A stretch of DNA of 64,000 nt from an uncultured Caryophanales bacterium (lineage in GTDB: Bacteria > Bacillota_I > Bacilli_A > RFN20 > CAG-826), in contig CALELS010000013.1 in assembly GCA_937902735.1 (NCBI GenBank), positions 1 through 64,000 of the forward strand, in the 5' to 3' direction. The position numbers and the translations under genes were made by a program. The stretch's first letter is position 1. Every line of letters begins with the position of its first letter. Below the pieces are notes generated by a model. It was not told the origin of the DNA, ran no database searches, and was given only the letters and a program-made list of their open reading frames with translations. Positions 54,252-61,657 of this stretch are shown here, piece after piece.

Positions 54252-54905
54252 TTATTCTTTTCCTGAAAAAATAATTTTGATTTTTCTTAAGGGTGTATTA
54301 TCACGTTCATCTTCTAACAAATATCTAATTTGGTTGATTGATAAAGACAATATTTTAGAAATTTCATCATGAGTTAATCCAGCGTATTTCAAAAGTAATA
54401 TTCTTTTTTGAAGATTAGAATTGTTAAATTCTTTCTTATCCATCTTCCTTTTCTTTTTTATAGAATCAGATAGAACAACTTTGAGTTGGTTCTTTTCATA
54501 ATTCTTTCTAGGACAATTTGCACCATTATCAGACAAAATAGGATTCAAATTAAATTCATCATCATCTATATGTTCGGTTAAAGATAGAGAATTAAATAAT
54601 GCATAATTATCGTGCAAATCCTTTCCTACTTCCCGATATAGTTCATATTTCAAAATATTACGAAGATATACTAAAAACGACGATTTTTGATCATCATAAC
54701 TATCTAGAGCTCTATCAATGGAATACAAATAAACATATAGGTAGTCCTCTGCTTCGTTATAATGGAAGTCGATTGTTTTAAGAAATGATCTTATAAAAAT
54801 TAAACCTTCTTCATAGTAAAAAACTATAATTTCGTTTCTAATTTCTAGTTTTCTTTTGTTTGTGCGCGCTGAAAAATATTGATCTAAAAGATTTGATTTC
54901 GGCAT
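54252..54905 (-). CDS. Divergent sigma-70-family factor in the sigH position
   Basis: A 217-residue protein, the size of Bacillus SigH. It holds the slot of sigH in the cysS-rlmB-...-sigH-rpmG-secE-nusG order. The N-terminal region (about residues 50-90, NEAEDYLYVYLYSIDRAL ... YDDQKSSFLVYLRNIL) resembles sigma region 2, and the C-terminus has a region-4-like helix-turn-helix (LKYAGLTHDEISKILSLSI). The middle is unusually lysine/asparagine-rich. The conserved RpoD region 1 is absent. I call it sigma-H-like by position and outline, not by high similarity. Confidence 0.6.
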   Translation of the reverse strand: MPKSNLLDQYFSARTNKRKLEIRNEIIVFYYEEGLIFIRSFLKTIDFHYNEAEDYLYVYLYSIDRALDSYDDQKSSFLVYLRNILKYELYREVGKDLHDNYALFNSLSLTEHIDDDEFNLNPILSDNGANCPRKNYEKNQLKVVLSDSIKKKRKMDKKEFNNSNLQKRILLLKYAGLTHDEISKILSLSINQIRYLLEDERDNTPLRKIKIIFSGKE

Positions 54906-54920
54906 TAAAAACCAATAAGG

Positions 54921-55631
54921 CTATTTGTTTCTAATGCGTGATAATAAAATTCCTGTTGCTACAGATACATTTAGCGAATTTATATGACCAATCATTGGTA
55001 TTTTAATAATGAAATCAGAATTCTCTCTAACTAATTTAGAGATTCCTTTTCCCTCATTACCAACGATTATTGCGTTTTTACCAGAATAATTTTGTTTATG
55101 ATATTCGTCCTTACCCTCACCTGCTGCGGCATAAATCCAATATCCTTCTTTTTTCAAGATATTGATAACATTTGATAAATTTGAAACCTTAGCAATACGG
55201 ACATGCTCAACTGCTCCCGTAGATACCTTATATACAGTAGAATTAACTTCGACTTGGTTGCGATCTTTAATAATGATTCCATCTACTCCAAAAGCATCGG
55301 CACTTCTAATTATTGCTCCGAAATTATGAGGATCATTAATCTCGTCTAATACCAATATTAAAGGAGATGTTTTATCCTTTGCTTTATGTAATATTTCTTC
55401 TACGGAGGAATATTCAAAGGACTGAATCTCCGCAACAATTCCTTGATTAACATCACTATGAGACAGACGCATTAGATCACCATTAGAAACATAGCGAACT
55501 TTTGTTCTAGTTGTTGATATTAATTTTAAAATTTTTGCGTCTGAAAAACCTTCCTTTAAATATAAAGACAACACCTTATTCTCTTCCAGTGCATTAGCTA
55601 CTGGATTCTTTCCATAGATAAATTTTGCCAT
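54921..55631 (-). CDS. rlmB: 23S rRNA 2'-O-methyltransferase, TrmH/RlmB type
   Basis: A 236-residue SPOUT methyltransferase. It begins KFIYGKNPVANALEE, has the substrate-binding N-terminal domain and the knotted catalytic domain with LDEINDPHNFGAIIRSADAF, GNEGKGISKLV and INSLNVSVATGILL. Position after cysS is that of yacO/rlmB in Bacillus. The 26-base space to cysS contains an 18-bp sequence repeated near 57064. Confidence 0.93.
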   Translation of the reverse strand: MAKFIYGKNPVANALEENKVLSLYLKEGFSDAKILKLISTTRTKVRYVSNGDLMRLSHSDVNQGIVAEIQSFEYSSVEEILHKAKDKTSPLILVLDEINDPHNFGAIIRSADAFGVDGIIIKDRNQVEVNSTVYKVSTGAVEHVRIAKVSNLSNVINILKKEGYWIYAAAGEGKDEYHKQNYSGKNAIIVGNEGKGISKLVRENSDFIIKIPMIGHINSLNVSVATGILLSRIRNK

Positions 55632-55643
55632 AGATTTAAAATA

Positions 55644-55661
55644 TTTTTTCCCACACTTTAA
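55644..55661 (+). repeat. 18-bp direct repeat, left copy (flanks cysS)
   Basis: Exact copy of 57064-57081, overlapping the cysS stop codon (55658-55660). Confidence 0.85.
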
Positions 55662-57001
55662 ATAATGCCCTTGACAATTAGTTCATCACGTAATTTATCA
55701 GACATTTTAAAATTCTTTTCTTTCTTATAATTTAGATATTTGTTGTATAAATCTTTGTCTTCTTCGGTTAATGAAACAAAAGGAACAACAAGACCTAAAA
55801 CTTCAAACATATCTTTTAAAGCAAAGAAATAGTTTTCAAGTTGTTCAATGTTTAATGGATTAATTCTTAGAGACATATTTGCTTGTTTGATAACATCGTA
55901 CACAACCATCAATGCATTAGACGTATTTAAGTCATTTGCAAGTTCTTTTAAGAATGGTTCAACGATTCCTAAAACATCTCTTTTTTCAACAACAGAACCA
56001 TTATTAACTTGTATTGCAACTGCAAGCATATTAAAGGCTTTTTTAAGCTTATCATATTCATTTTGCACGCCAGAAGTCGATTCTTTTGTAAAAGATACTG
56101 GTGCACGATAATGAGTTGAAAGCATTAATAATCTAATTTGTGGACCACCTAATTCATTGATTGCATCTTTAGCTAAAACTACATTACCAAGTGATTTAGA
56201 CATTTTCTCACCATCAAAATTTACAAACCCATTATGCATCCAAATATTTGCAAGTTTTGAATGGTCATGAGCTTTTGCTTGAGCGATCTCGTTTTCATGA
56301 TGTGGGAATTTAAGATCAAATCCACCACCATGGATATCAATTTTGTGTCCAAATATAGAATTAATCATAACGCAGCATTCTGTATGCCAGCCAGGACGAC
56401 CTTTTCCCCAAGGTGAATCCCATTTAATTCCTTCTTCTGTCTTTTTCCAAAGAGCAAAATCAAGTGGCGATTTCTTTTTAGAGTTTTCTTCTATCCTTGC
56501 GCCTACGACTAAATCATCAATTTTAACATTTGATAATTCACCATAGTCTTCAATAGAAGGAACATTAAAGAAAACATCTCCATCAACAGCGTAGGCTGAA
56601 CCATTTTTTTCTAAATCTGCAATATATGTGATGATTTTATCCATATATTCAGTGACTCTAGGATTTTTATAGTGAGGCGCAACATTAATGCCTTTTAAGA
56701 CATCTTTATAGGCTGCAATGTATTTTTCAGTTACTTCTTTTTCAGAAACGCCTAAAGATAAAGCCTTATTAATTATCTTGTCATCAACATCAGTGAAATT
56801 TGAAACAAAATAAACCTTGTACCCAATGTATTTTAAAAATCTAGATAAAGTGTCAAAAACGATTGCAGGACGAATATTTCCAACATGAGCATCCCCATAT
56901 ACAGTAGGACCACAGCAATACATTGAAACTTCACCAGGAACAATTGGTTTTAATACTTCGTATTGATTGGTTAATGAATTAAATAATTTGACTTCAATCA
57001 T
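55658..57001 (-). CDS. cysS: Cysteinyl-tRNA synthetase
   Basis: Class I synthetase, about 447 residues from the ATG at 57001 (MIEVKLFN). The HIGH site is GDAHVGNIRPA, the zinc site has WHTECCVM and HGGGFDLKFPHHENE, and KMSKSLGNVV is the KMSKS loop. No convincing Shine-Dalgarno precedes the ATG; a GTG at 57028 would add ten residues. The C-terminal domain is shorter than in E. coli. Flanked on both sides by an 18-bp direct repeat (55644 and 57064). Confidence 0.97.
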   Translation of the reverse strand: MIEVKLFNSLTNQYEVLKPIVPGEVSMYCCGPTVYGDAHVGNIRPAIVFDTLSRFLKYIGYKVYFVSNFTDVDDKIINKALSLGVSEKEVTEKYIAAYKDVLKGINVAPHYKNPRVTEYMDKIITYIADLEKNGSAYAVDGDVFFNVPSIEDYGELSNVKIDDLVVGARIEENSKKKSPLDFALWKKTEEGIKWDSPWGKGRPGWHTECCVMINSIFGHKIDIHGGGFDLKFPHHENEIAQAKAHDHSKLANIWMHNGFVNFDGEKMSKSLGNVVLAKDAINELGGPQIRLLMLSTHYRAPVSFTKESTSGVQNEYDKLKKAFNMLAVAIQVNNGSVVEKRDVLGIVEPFLKELANDLNTSNALMVVYDVIKQANMSLRINPLNIEQLENYFFALKDMFEVLGLVVPFVSLTEEDKDLYNKYLNYKKEKNFKMSDKLRDELIVKGII

Positions 57002-57063
57002 GCTAGAAAAATAATACAACAAACACACTTTTTTGTAAAAGATTACAAATTAACATATATTCA

Positions 57064-57081
57064 TTTTTTCCCACACTTTAA
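57064..57081 (+). repeat. 18-bp direct repeat, right copy (flanks cysS)
   Basis: TTTTTTCCCACACTTTAA occurs here and exactly at 55644-55661. The shorter core TTCCCACACTTTAA also occurs at 57431. The two 18-bp copies bracket cysS. Confidence 0.85.
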
Positions 57082-57186
57082 GTATTTTTCACACTTTTTG
57101 CGAAAAACCTTCCTATATAAGTAATGAGGGCAGAAATTGCTCTTAAAAGTCAAAGCAAAGACTATAAAACTCGGGATAGCACCTCC
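57068..57186 (+). repeat. Conserved promoter/leader repeat, copy 1
   Basis: A 119-bp unit matching 57431-57549 at 116 positions; the three differences cluster at about 57100-57103. It contains two CACACTTT boxes 18 bp apart (57072 and 57090), a TATATA -10 (57114-57119), a GAGGGCA/TGCTCTT hairpin (57126-57144), an AGTC/GACT hairpin (57148-57163) and GGGATAGCACCTCC (57173-57186), which can mask the downstream Shine-Dalgarno. Confidence 0.95.
57114..57119 (+). promoter_or_regulatory. Putative -10 element of cassette 1
   Basis: TATATA (or TATAAG two bases later). No good TTGACA is spaced correctly; the two CACACTTT boxes upstream may bind an activator or an alternative sigma. The matching site in cassette 2 is 57477-57482. 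Confidence 0.5.
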
Positions 57187-57234
57187 AATGTTTAAATTCA
57201 TAAAATTTTGATTTTAAAGAAAGGAGGGCAAACT

Positions 57235-57318
57235 ATGAACAATGATTTTTGGATTGAAAAAATCCTAACCTTGTTTATTGCTGCTCTATTTATTTTTTTA
57301 CTCATTAAGTTGGTTTAA
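57235..57318 (+). CDS. 27-residue hydrophobic peptide, toxin-like (cassette 1)
   Basis: Starts MNNDFWIEKILTLF, continues as a single hydrophobic helix and ends IKLV. A short polar N-terminus, a helix of about 17 residues and a lysine near the C-terminus match the size and build of type I toxins (TisB, Fst, Ldr class). AAAGGAGGG lies 7 bases before the ATG, one of the strongest ribosome sites in the window. The leader's CACCTCC can pair with it. It runs against all neighbouring genes. I do not recognise the family, and toxicity is inference. Confidence 0.8.
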   Translation: MNNDFWIEKILTLFIAALFIFLLIKLV

Positions 57319-57383
57319 AAAGAAAAAGGAGTAGCATCCTAATGTTACACCATTAAAGTATTTTAGGAGGAGCTATCCTTTAT
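57318..57383 (-). ncRNA. Predicted antisense RNA of cassette 1
   Basis: A minus-strand promoter TTGTTT (57413-57418), 17 bases, TACAAT (57390-57395) faces the peptide gene. The RNA would start near 57383 and form the AAAGGATAGC.../...TAGGATGCTAC hairpin (arms 57363-57381 and 57325-57342). It would end at the T-rich run (A-run at 57317-57328 on the plus strand), overlapping the peptide's 3' end. Size about 65 nt. Confidence 0.55.
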
Positions 57384-57430
57384 GGAAATATTGTAAATCG
57401 TTTATTTGAAATAAACAACTTGGGAAATTA

Positions 57431-57549
57431 TTCCCACACTTTAAGTATTTTTCACACTTTTTAGGGAAAACCTTCCTATATAAGTAATGAGGGCAGAAAT
57501 TGCTCTTAAAAGTCAAAGCAAAGACTATAAAACTCGGGATAGCACCTCC
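57431..57549 (+). repeat. Conserved promoter/leader repeat, copy 2
   Basis: Copy of 57068-57186 at a 363-bp interval, 116 of 119 bases identical. The same boxes, -10 (57477-57482), hairpins and GGGATAGCACCTCC are present. It is better conserved than the peptide genes it serves. Confidence 0.95.
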
Positions 57550-57605
57550 TTCGCTTAAGGATCCGAATGCAAATTCGAATTCTTAAAGAAAGGAGGATTA
57601 AACCC

Positions 57606-57689
57606 ATGAATAATAGAGACTTCAGAGAAGAACTCATATTGTTCATGACTATTCTATTTATTATCTTTCTAATTATGTTAGTTAAATAA
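57606..57689 (+). CDS. 27-residue hydrophobic peptide, toxin-like (cassette 2)
   Basis: Starts MNNRDFREELILFM, continues as an Ile/Leu/Phe helix and ends MLVK. Same length as the first peptide and the same MNN start, but only moderate similarity. AAAGGAGG precedes it by 9 bases. The stop TAA is followed at once by a strong hairpin. Its codons are ordinary. Family unrecognised. Confidence 0.8.
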   Translation: MNNRDFREELILFMTILFIIFLIMLVK

Positions 57690-57751
57690 AAAAAGGGATA
57701 GTCATCTGAACTAACCAGTCATGAAAGTGTTCGGAGGGAGCTATCCTTAAT
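57688..57751 (-). ncRNA. Predicted antisense RNA of cassette 2
   Basis: A minus-strand promoter TTGTTA (57781-57786), 17 bases, TACAAT (57758-57763). The hairpin has arms 57729-57748 and 57693-57711 with compensating changes relative to cassette 1, and a T7 run follows on the minus strand. Same layout as cassette 1. Confidence 0.55.
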
Positions 57752-57829
57752 GACAATATTGTAAATCATTAATTGCTATTTAACAACTCCAGCAAATTAA
57801 CGAGAATATATAAAACGTTATTTTGTAAC

Positions 57830-57853
57830 AAAAAAAGCCACAAGAAGTGGCCT
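57830..57853 (-). terminator. preA terminator
   Basis: GGCCAC/GTGGC hairpin (AGGCCACTTCTTGTGGC) and T7 run just past the stop at 57873. It separates the plus-strand cassettes from preA. Confidence 0.9.
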
Positions 57854-57872
57854 TAATTTGGATTATTGATAA

Positions 57873-59120
57873 TTATAATCTAATCTTTTTTACGTCGCCT
57901 TTACGTCCAGGTTTTAAAGTAACTTCGCCTTTAGTAATTGCACCGACAGGACAGACATGTCCACATAAGAGACAGCCGACACATTTATCCTTATTGCATG
58001 ATGGAGTTCTCTTTTCAGCATCCCATTCGATAGCTTGGTGACCACCATCATAACAAGAGATATAGCATCTACCGCATTTAACACACTTATCTAAATCGAT
58101 ATGTGGTCTAACAATATAATCTCTATTAAGATTCTCTGCTGGAATAATATTTTTATTAGCAAGACCAACAAGTTGATGCAATGAATCAACGTGTTGTTCT
58201 TCCATATAATGCATTAAACCATTCTTTAAATCTTCAACAATACGATAACCGTATTGCATAATAGCGGTTGTAACTTGAAGAGTTGTTGAACCCACTAAAA
58301 TGAATTCTGCAGCATCTTCCCATGTTTCAATACCACCTATACCAGAGATTTCAACATTTTTAAGACGTGGATCTTGTCTCATTTGTTGAATGAAACGTAA
58401 TGCAACTGGTTTAACAGCTTTACCACTATAACCACTGATAGATGATTTTCCATCAACAACAGGCAAACCAATCTTCTTATCTAAATCGATATTACAAATT
58501 GATTTAATGGTGTTAATAGCGGCAATACCATCTGCTCCACCTTCTAAGCAAGCAAGAGCAACTGGAACCATATCAGTAATATTTGGTGTCATCTTAGCCA
58601 TCATTGGTAATTTAGAACCACGTTTAACAGCTTGACAATATCTCTTACAAAGTTCTGGATTTGTACCAACATCACTACCCATGGCATGTGATGTCATTTG
58701 TGGACATGAAAGGTTCATTTCAATCATGTCTGCACCAGCTTCTTCAACCATTCTGGCAAGATCTTCCCACGTTTTTTCATCATTACCCATAATCGATGCA
58801 ATGAGAACTTGATTTGGGAATTCTTCTTTTAATTTACGTAAATCTCTGAGGTTTTCTTCTAATGTATGTTCAGCGATTTGCTCCATGTTTTTGAATCCAA
58901 CAAATGGAGTAGATTCTTTATTGAGCTTATCGAAACGAGGAGAAACCTCATCAATGAAATATGATTTTGGACCAATTGTTTTAAATACAACGCCACCCCA
59001 ACCTACTTGATATGCTTTTTTACACATATCATAGCAGTTACCAACTGGGGAAGATGATAAACAGAAAGGATTTGGGAATTTAACACCTAAGAAGGTGACA
59101 CTTAAATCTTTTTTAACCAT
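57873..59120 (-). CDS. preA: NAD-dependent dihydropyrimidine dehydrogenase subunit PreA
   Basis: A 415-residue FMN TIM-barrel (dihydroorotate dehydrogenase-like) fused to a C-terminal two-4Fe-4S ferredoxin domain. Barrel landmarks: FPNPFCLSSSPVGNCYDMC at the start, the active-site NLSCPQMT and GIGGIETWEDA. The ferredoxin clusters are CVKCGRCYISCYDG and CVGCLLCGHVCPVG. It reduces uracil/thymine using NADH with PreT. The stop is TAA; it overlaps the end of preT by one base. Confidence 0.93.
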   Translation of the reverse strand: MVKKDLSVTFLGVKFPNPFCLSSSPVGNCYDMCKKAYQVGWGGVVFKTIGPKSYFIDEVSPRFDKLNKESTPFVGFKNMEQIAEHTLEENLRDLRKLKEEFPNQVLIASIMGNDEKTWEDLARMVEEAGADMIEMNLSCPQMTSHAMGSDVGTNPELCKRYCQAVKRGSKLPMMAKMTPNITDMVPVALACLEGGADGIAAINTIKSICNIDLDKKIGLPVVDGKSSISGYSGKAVKPVALRFIQQMRQDPRLKNVEISGIGGIETWEDAAEFILVGSTTLQVTTAIMQYGYRIVEDLKNGLMHYMEEQHVDSLHQLVGLANKNIIPAENLNRDYIVRPHIDLDKCVKCGRCYISCYDGGHQAIEWDAEKRTPSCNKDKCVGCLLCGHVCPVGAITKGEVTLKPGRKGDVKKIRL

Positions 59121-60355
59121 TATTTTGCCCTCCTTAAGAATGAATCAACTGCAAGAGCGACTTCTTTACCAGTGCGAACTCCTCCAACAACAGTCTTATC
59201 ATATTTTGAATGAGCAAGATCACCAGCAACGAATACTTTAGGATCTTTTGTTAAATAATCTTTGCCAGTATTAACTTCACCTTTAACAAGTTCAACACCC
59301 AAACCTTCAACATTTGGATATTGACCAACAGCTAAGATGATCTTATCAGCTTTAACCTTCAAGGTTCCTGGAATCTCACGATGTGTAAAGGTAACTGTTT
59401 TTCCTTTAACTTTTGAAGGAACATAGCCATCAACAATAGTTACACCAAGTTGTTGAGCGTTTTGAAGTTCTTTCTTGGACGCTTTGAATTCTTTGAATTG
59501 TTCATAAACAACATCGGTAACGTGTTCAACGCCTAAGAGTTTTAAGGTTGTAACAACGTCCATAGCAACATCACCACCACCAACAACTAAAACATTGTTT
59601 GGTACTTTGACATTGCCTTTACGCGCCTTGACTTTCTTTAAGAAATCAACTGCAAGAAGAACACTTCTATTTCCTTCAAATTGAGGAAGCATCTTACCAT
59701 ATGAATAGCCAACAGCAAGAACTACTGCATCATATTCTTTCTTAAGTTCTTCAATAGAAACATCTTTACCAACTTCAACACCAAGTTTAAATTCAACGCC
59801 TAATTGAGCAATGCGTTTAACTTCAGTTTGAACTACTTTAGTTGGAAGACGATATTCTGGGATATAGTTGAGCATACCACCAGCTTTTGTTTCTTTTTCG
59901 TAAATTGTTGAGGCATAACCAAGTTTATTTAATGTAACTGCACATTGTAGAGCAGCTGGGCCACTACCGACGATAGCAACTCTTTTACCATTCATTTCTC
60001 CTTTGGTTAAAATCTTCATCTTTGTTACTTCTTCAAAATCAGTAACATATCTTTGAATACGGCCAATATCAATTGGACGATCAATTCCGCTTCTTGAGCA
60101 ACCTTTTTGGCAATATTTTTCAGTTGGGCAAACTCGTGCACATATTGCACCTAAGGCGTTATTTTCGCGGATAGTCTCAGCAGCGCCTTTAAAGTTTCTA
60201 AAACGTACTGAGCGAATAAATTTGTCTGGGTTAGTACCAGCAGGGCATGCTTTGGAACAAGGTGCATCTAAACAAAGAAGACATCTACTTGCTTCCTCGC
60301 ATACAGTAAGAGGGGATAAACCTTCTTCTAATTCTTCGAGGTATTTATTTTCCAT
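59120..60355 (-). CDS. preT: NAD-dependent dihydropyrimidine dehydrogenase subunit PreT
   Basis: A 411-residue glutamate-synthase-small-subunit-like flavoprotein. N-terminal Fe-S-binding Cys-rich domain (CLLCLDAPCSKACPAGTNP, CARVCPTEKYCQKGC), FAD site VAIVGSGPAALQCA at about residue 126, second nucleotide site VLVVGGGDVAMDVV at about residue 253 and FVAGDLA at the end. Electrons pass from NADH to PreA. First gene of the pair. The 60356-60481 gap shows no clear regulatory element. Confidence 0.93.
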   Translation of the reverse strand: MENKYLEELEEGLSPLTVCEEASRCLLCLDAPCSKACPAGTNPDKFIRSVRFRNFKGAAETIRENNALGAICARVCPTEKYCQKGCSRSGIDRPIDIGRIQRYVTDFEEVTKMKILTKGEMNGKRVAIVGSGPAALQCAVTLNKLGYASTIYEKETKAGGMLNYIPEYRLPTKVVQTEVKRIAQLGVEFKLGVEVGKDVSIEELKKEYDAVVLAVGYSYGKMLPQFEGNRSVLLAVDFLKKVKARKGNVKVPNNVLVVGGGDVAMDVVTTLKLLGVEHVTDVVYEQFKEFKASKKELQNAQQLGVTIVDGYVPSKVKGKTVTFTHREIPGTLKVKADKIILAVGQYPNVEGLGVELVKGEVNTGKDYLTKDPKVFVAGDLAHSKYDKTVVGGVRTGKEVALAVDSFLRRAK

Positions 60356-60481
60356 ATGAAAAATCCTTTCGTTACATTAATTGTAGCAAAAGGAGATTAA
60401 TTAATAAATTAAAGATTTAGCTTGTTACTTAAGATGTTTTTCTACTAGAGATAATAATTTGTACCTTTTTAATAATTCTTT

Positions 60482-60970
60482 TTATTCAGTAGATTCGTCA
60501 TATAACTCATATGGTCTAAAACCAAACCTTTCCGCAATAACGTTTGCTGGAAAATGACGAATCATTTTATTAAATTCTTCAGCTCTTTTGTTGTATTCAT
60601 TAACAATTTGAGCGATTTCTGCATTGTTATTCATTAAAACATCGTTAGTAAGTTTGTTCTTAATAAATGTATCAGTATCTTTCTTAAAAGCAGCTTTTGC
60701 TTTCATATTTGTATATAGATTTGGGGTTTCTAAAACTTTTGCGTCTTTATTAAATGCAGAAAGAATCGATACACGTTTTTCAAATAATTCATTAAGTTGT
60801 TGTTCAATTGTTGTTATCTGAGCGTTCTTTCTAATAATTAATTTTCGATATGTCTTATATCCAATTACTAAAAAAACAATAATAACTGCAACAACAAATA
60901 AACCTATCCCGCTTATTAGCAGAACTAAATGCCAATCGATTTTATCTAAATAATTATCAAAGATTAACAT
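60482..60970 (-). CDS. LemA-like membrane-anchored protein
   Basis: About 162 residues from the ATG at 60970 (MLIFDNYLDK, GGAG upstream). One membrane helix at about residues 15-37, then a long helical cytosolic domain (KNAQITTIEQQLNELFEKR) and the C-terminal FPANVIAERFGFRPYE that matches the FPxNxIA end of LemA proteins. Function of the family is unknown. It begins one base after the stop of the ECF gene. Confidence 0.7.
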   Translation of the reverse strand: MLIFDNYLDKIDWHLVLLISGIGLFVVAVIIVFLVIGYKTYRKLIIRKNAQITTIEQQLNELFEKRVSILSAFNKDAKVLETPNLYTNMKAKAAFKKDTDTFIKNKLTNDVLMNNNAEIAQIVNEYNKRAEEFNKMIRHFPANVIAERFGFRPYELYDESTE

Positions 60971-60971
60971 A

Positions 60972-61553
60972 TTATTTGACTCCAACGTTTAATTTACGTG
61001 ATGCAAAATCATATATTTTATATAAGGCAGGAGAAAGTGCTCCATTGATCAAAAGTTCAATAAAGAAATTAAAGCCAATTAAGGTAACCACAATATACAT
61101 TAAATAATTGAAATTCATCGTCATCTCAAATGCTCCTGAGAAAACAAAGAAACAACCAATAATAAATAAGCCAGTGTTCACAATTGGGCAGGCAAATGAA
61201 GCTATTATTGCGCCTAAAAGCGGCAATTTCTTTTTAAATGGAAGGAAGATTAAACCCGCTACAAGTCCAGCAAGTCCAGTTTTTGTCAAACATAGAATAA
61301 TTGTGAAAACTGGATTATAAGCCATAAATCCTTCAGTTGATGGAGCAATGATTACCATTCCTCCTTCAATGACTCCAAGGAAGAGTCCTGCAATAGGTCC
61401 ATACATAACTGCTCCTAAAGCAATTGGAAATAGTCCTAAAGAGAAAGGAAGAGTTCCCATTGGAAGAACATTAGCAATATATTGTAAAACGGCTATAATG
61501 GCCGTTAATATGCCTATTCCAGCAATTTGACGAATACCAAATCTTTCTTTCAT
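60972..61553 (-). CDS. ECF transporter S component, substrate unknown
   Basis: A 193-residue protein with five or six hydrophobic helices and the typical S-component layout (ILTAIIAVLQYIANVLP at the start; LGLFPIALGAVMYGPIAGLFLG follows). It would bind a vitamin and dock on an ECF ATPase/EcfT module; none is encoded here, so it must use shared modules. No riboswitch precedes it. A cre-like site lies at 61592-61605, and a TATATT box lies about 9 bases before the ATG without a Shine-Dalgarno, so the mRNA may be nearly leaderless. Confidence 0.75.
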   Translation of the reverse strand: MKERFGIRQIAGIGILTAIIAVLQYIANVLPMGTLPFSLGLFPIALGAVMYGPIAGLFLGVIEGGMVIIAPSTEGFMAYNPVFTIILCLTKTGLAGLVAGLIFLPFKKKLPLLGAIIASFACPIVNTGLFIIGCFFVFSGAFEMTMNFNYLMYIVVTLIGFNFFIELLINGALSPALYKIYDFASRKLNVGVK

Positions 61554-61591
61554 AGCATGATAAATATATCACTAATTTTTAAATAGTGAAA

Positions 61592-61605
61592 TGAAAGTGG
61601 TTTCT
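61592..61605. promoter_or_regulatory. cre-like site upstream of the ECF S-component gene
   Basis: TGAAAGTGGTTTCT, with the same TGAAAGTGGTTTC as the gapA site and the same preceding TAGTGAAAT. It is within 50 bases of the gene start. Confidence 0.5.
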
Positions 61606-61611
61606 TATAAA

Positions 61612-61634
61612 GAAAAGATGCTCAAACGAGCATC
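61612..61634 (-). terminator. rplQ/alpha operon terminator
   Basis: GATGCTC, a 4-base loop, GAGCATC and a T-rich tail. It ends rpmJ-rpsM-rpsK-rpoA-rplQ. Confidence 0.95.
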
Positions 61635-61657
61635 AATTCTAAGATAAATTAGTGAGA

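Noticed and set aside
57066..57095. DnaA boxes (origin of replication) in the CACACTTT region
   Set aside because: TTTCCCACA and TTTTTCACA match TTATCCACA at only 7 of 9 positions, and no dnaA/dnaN context or AT-rich unwinding element is present.
57029..57872. T-box or known riboswitch in the cassette leader
   Set aside because: No T-box core or known aptamer signature was found, and the downstream gene is a tiny peptide, not a biosynthetic gene.
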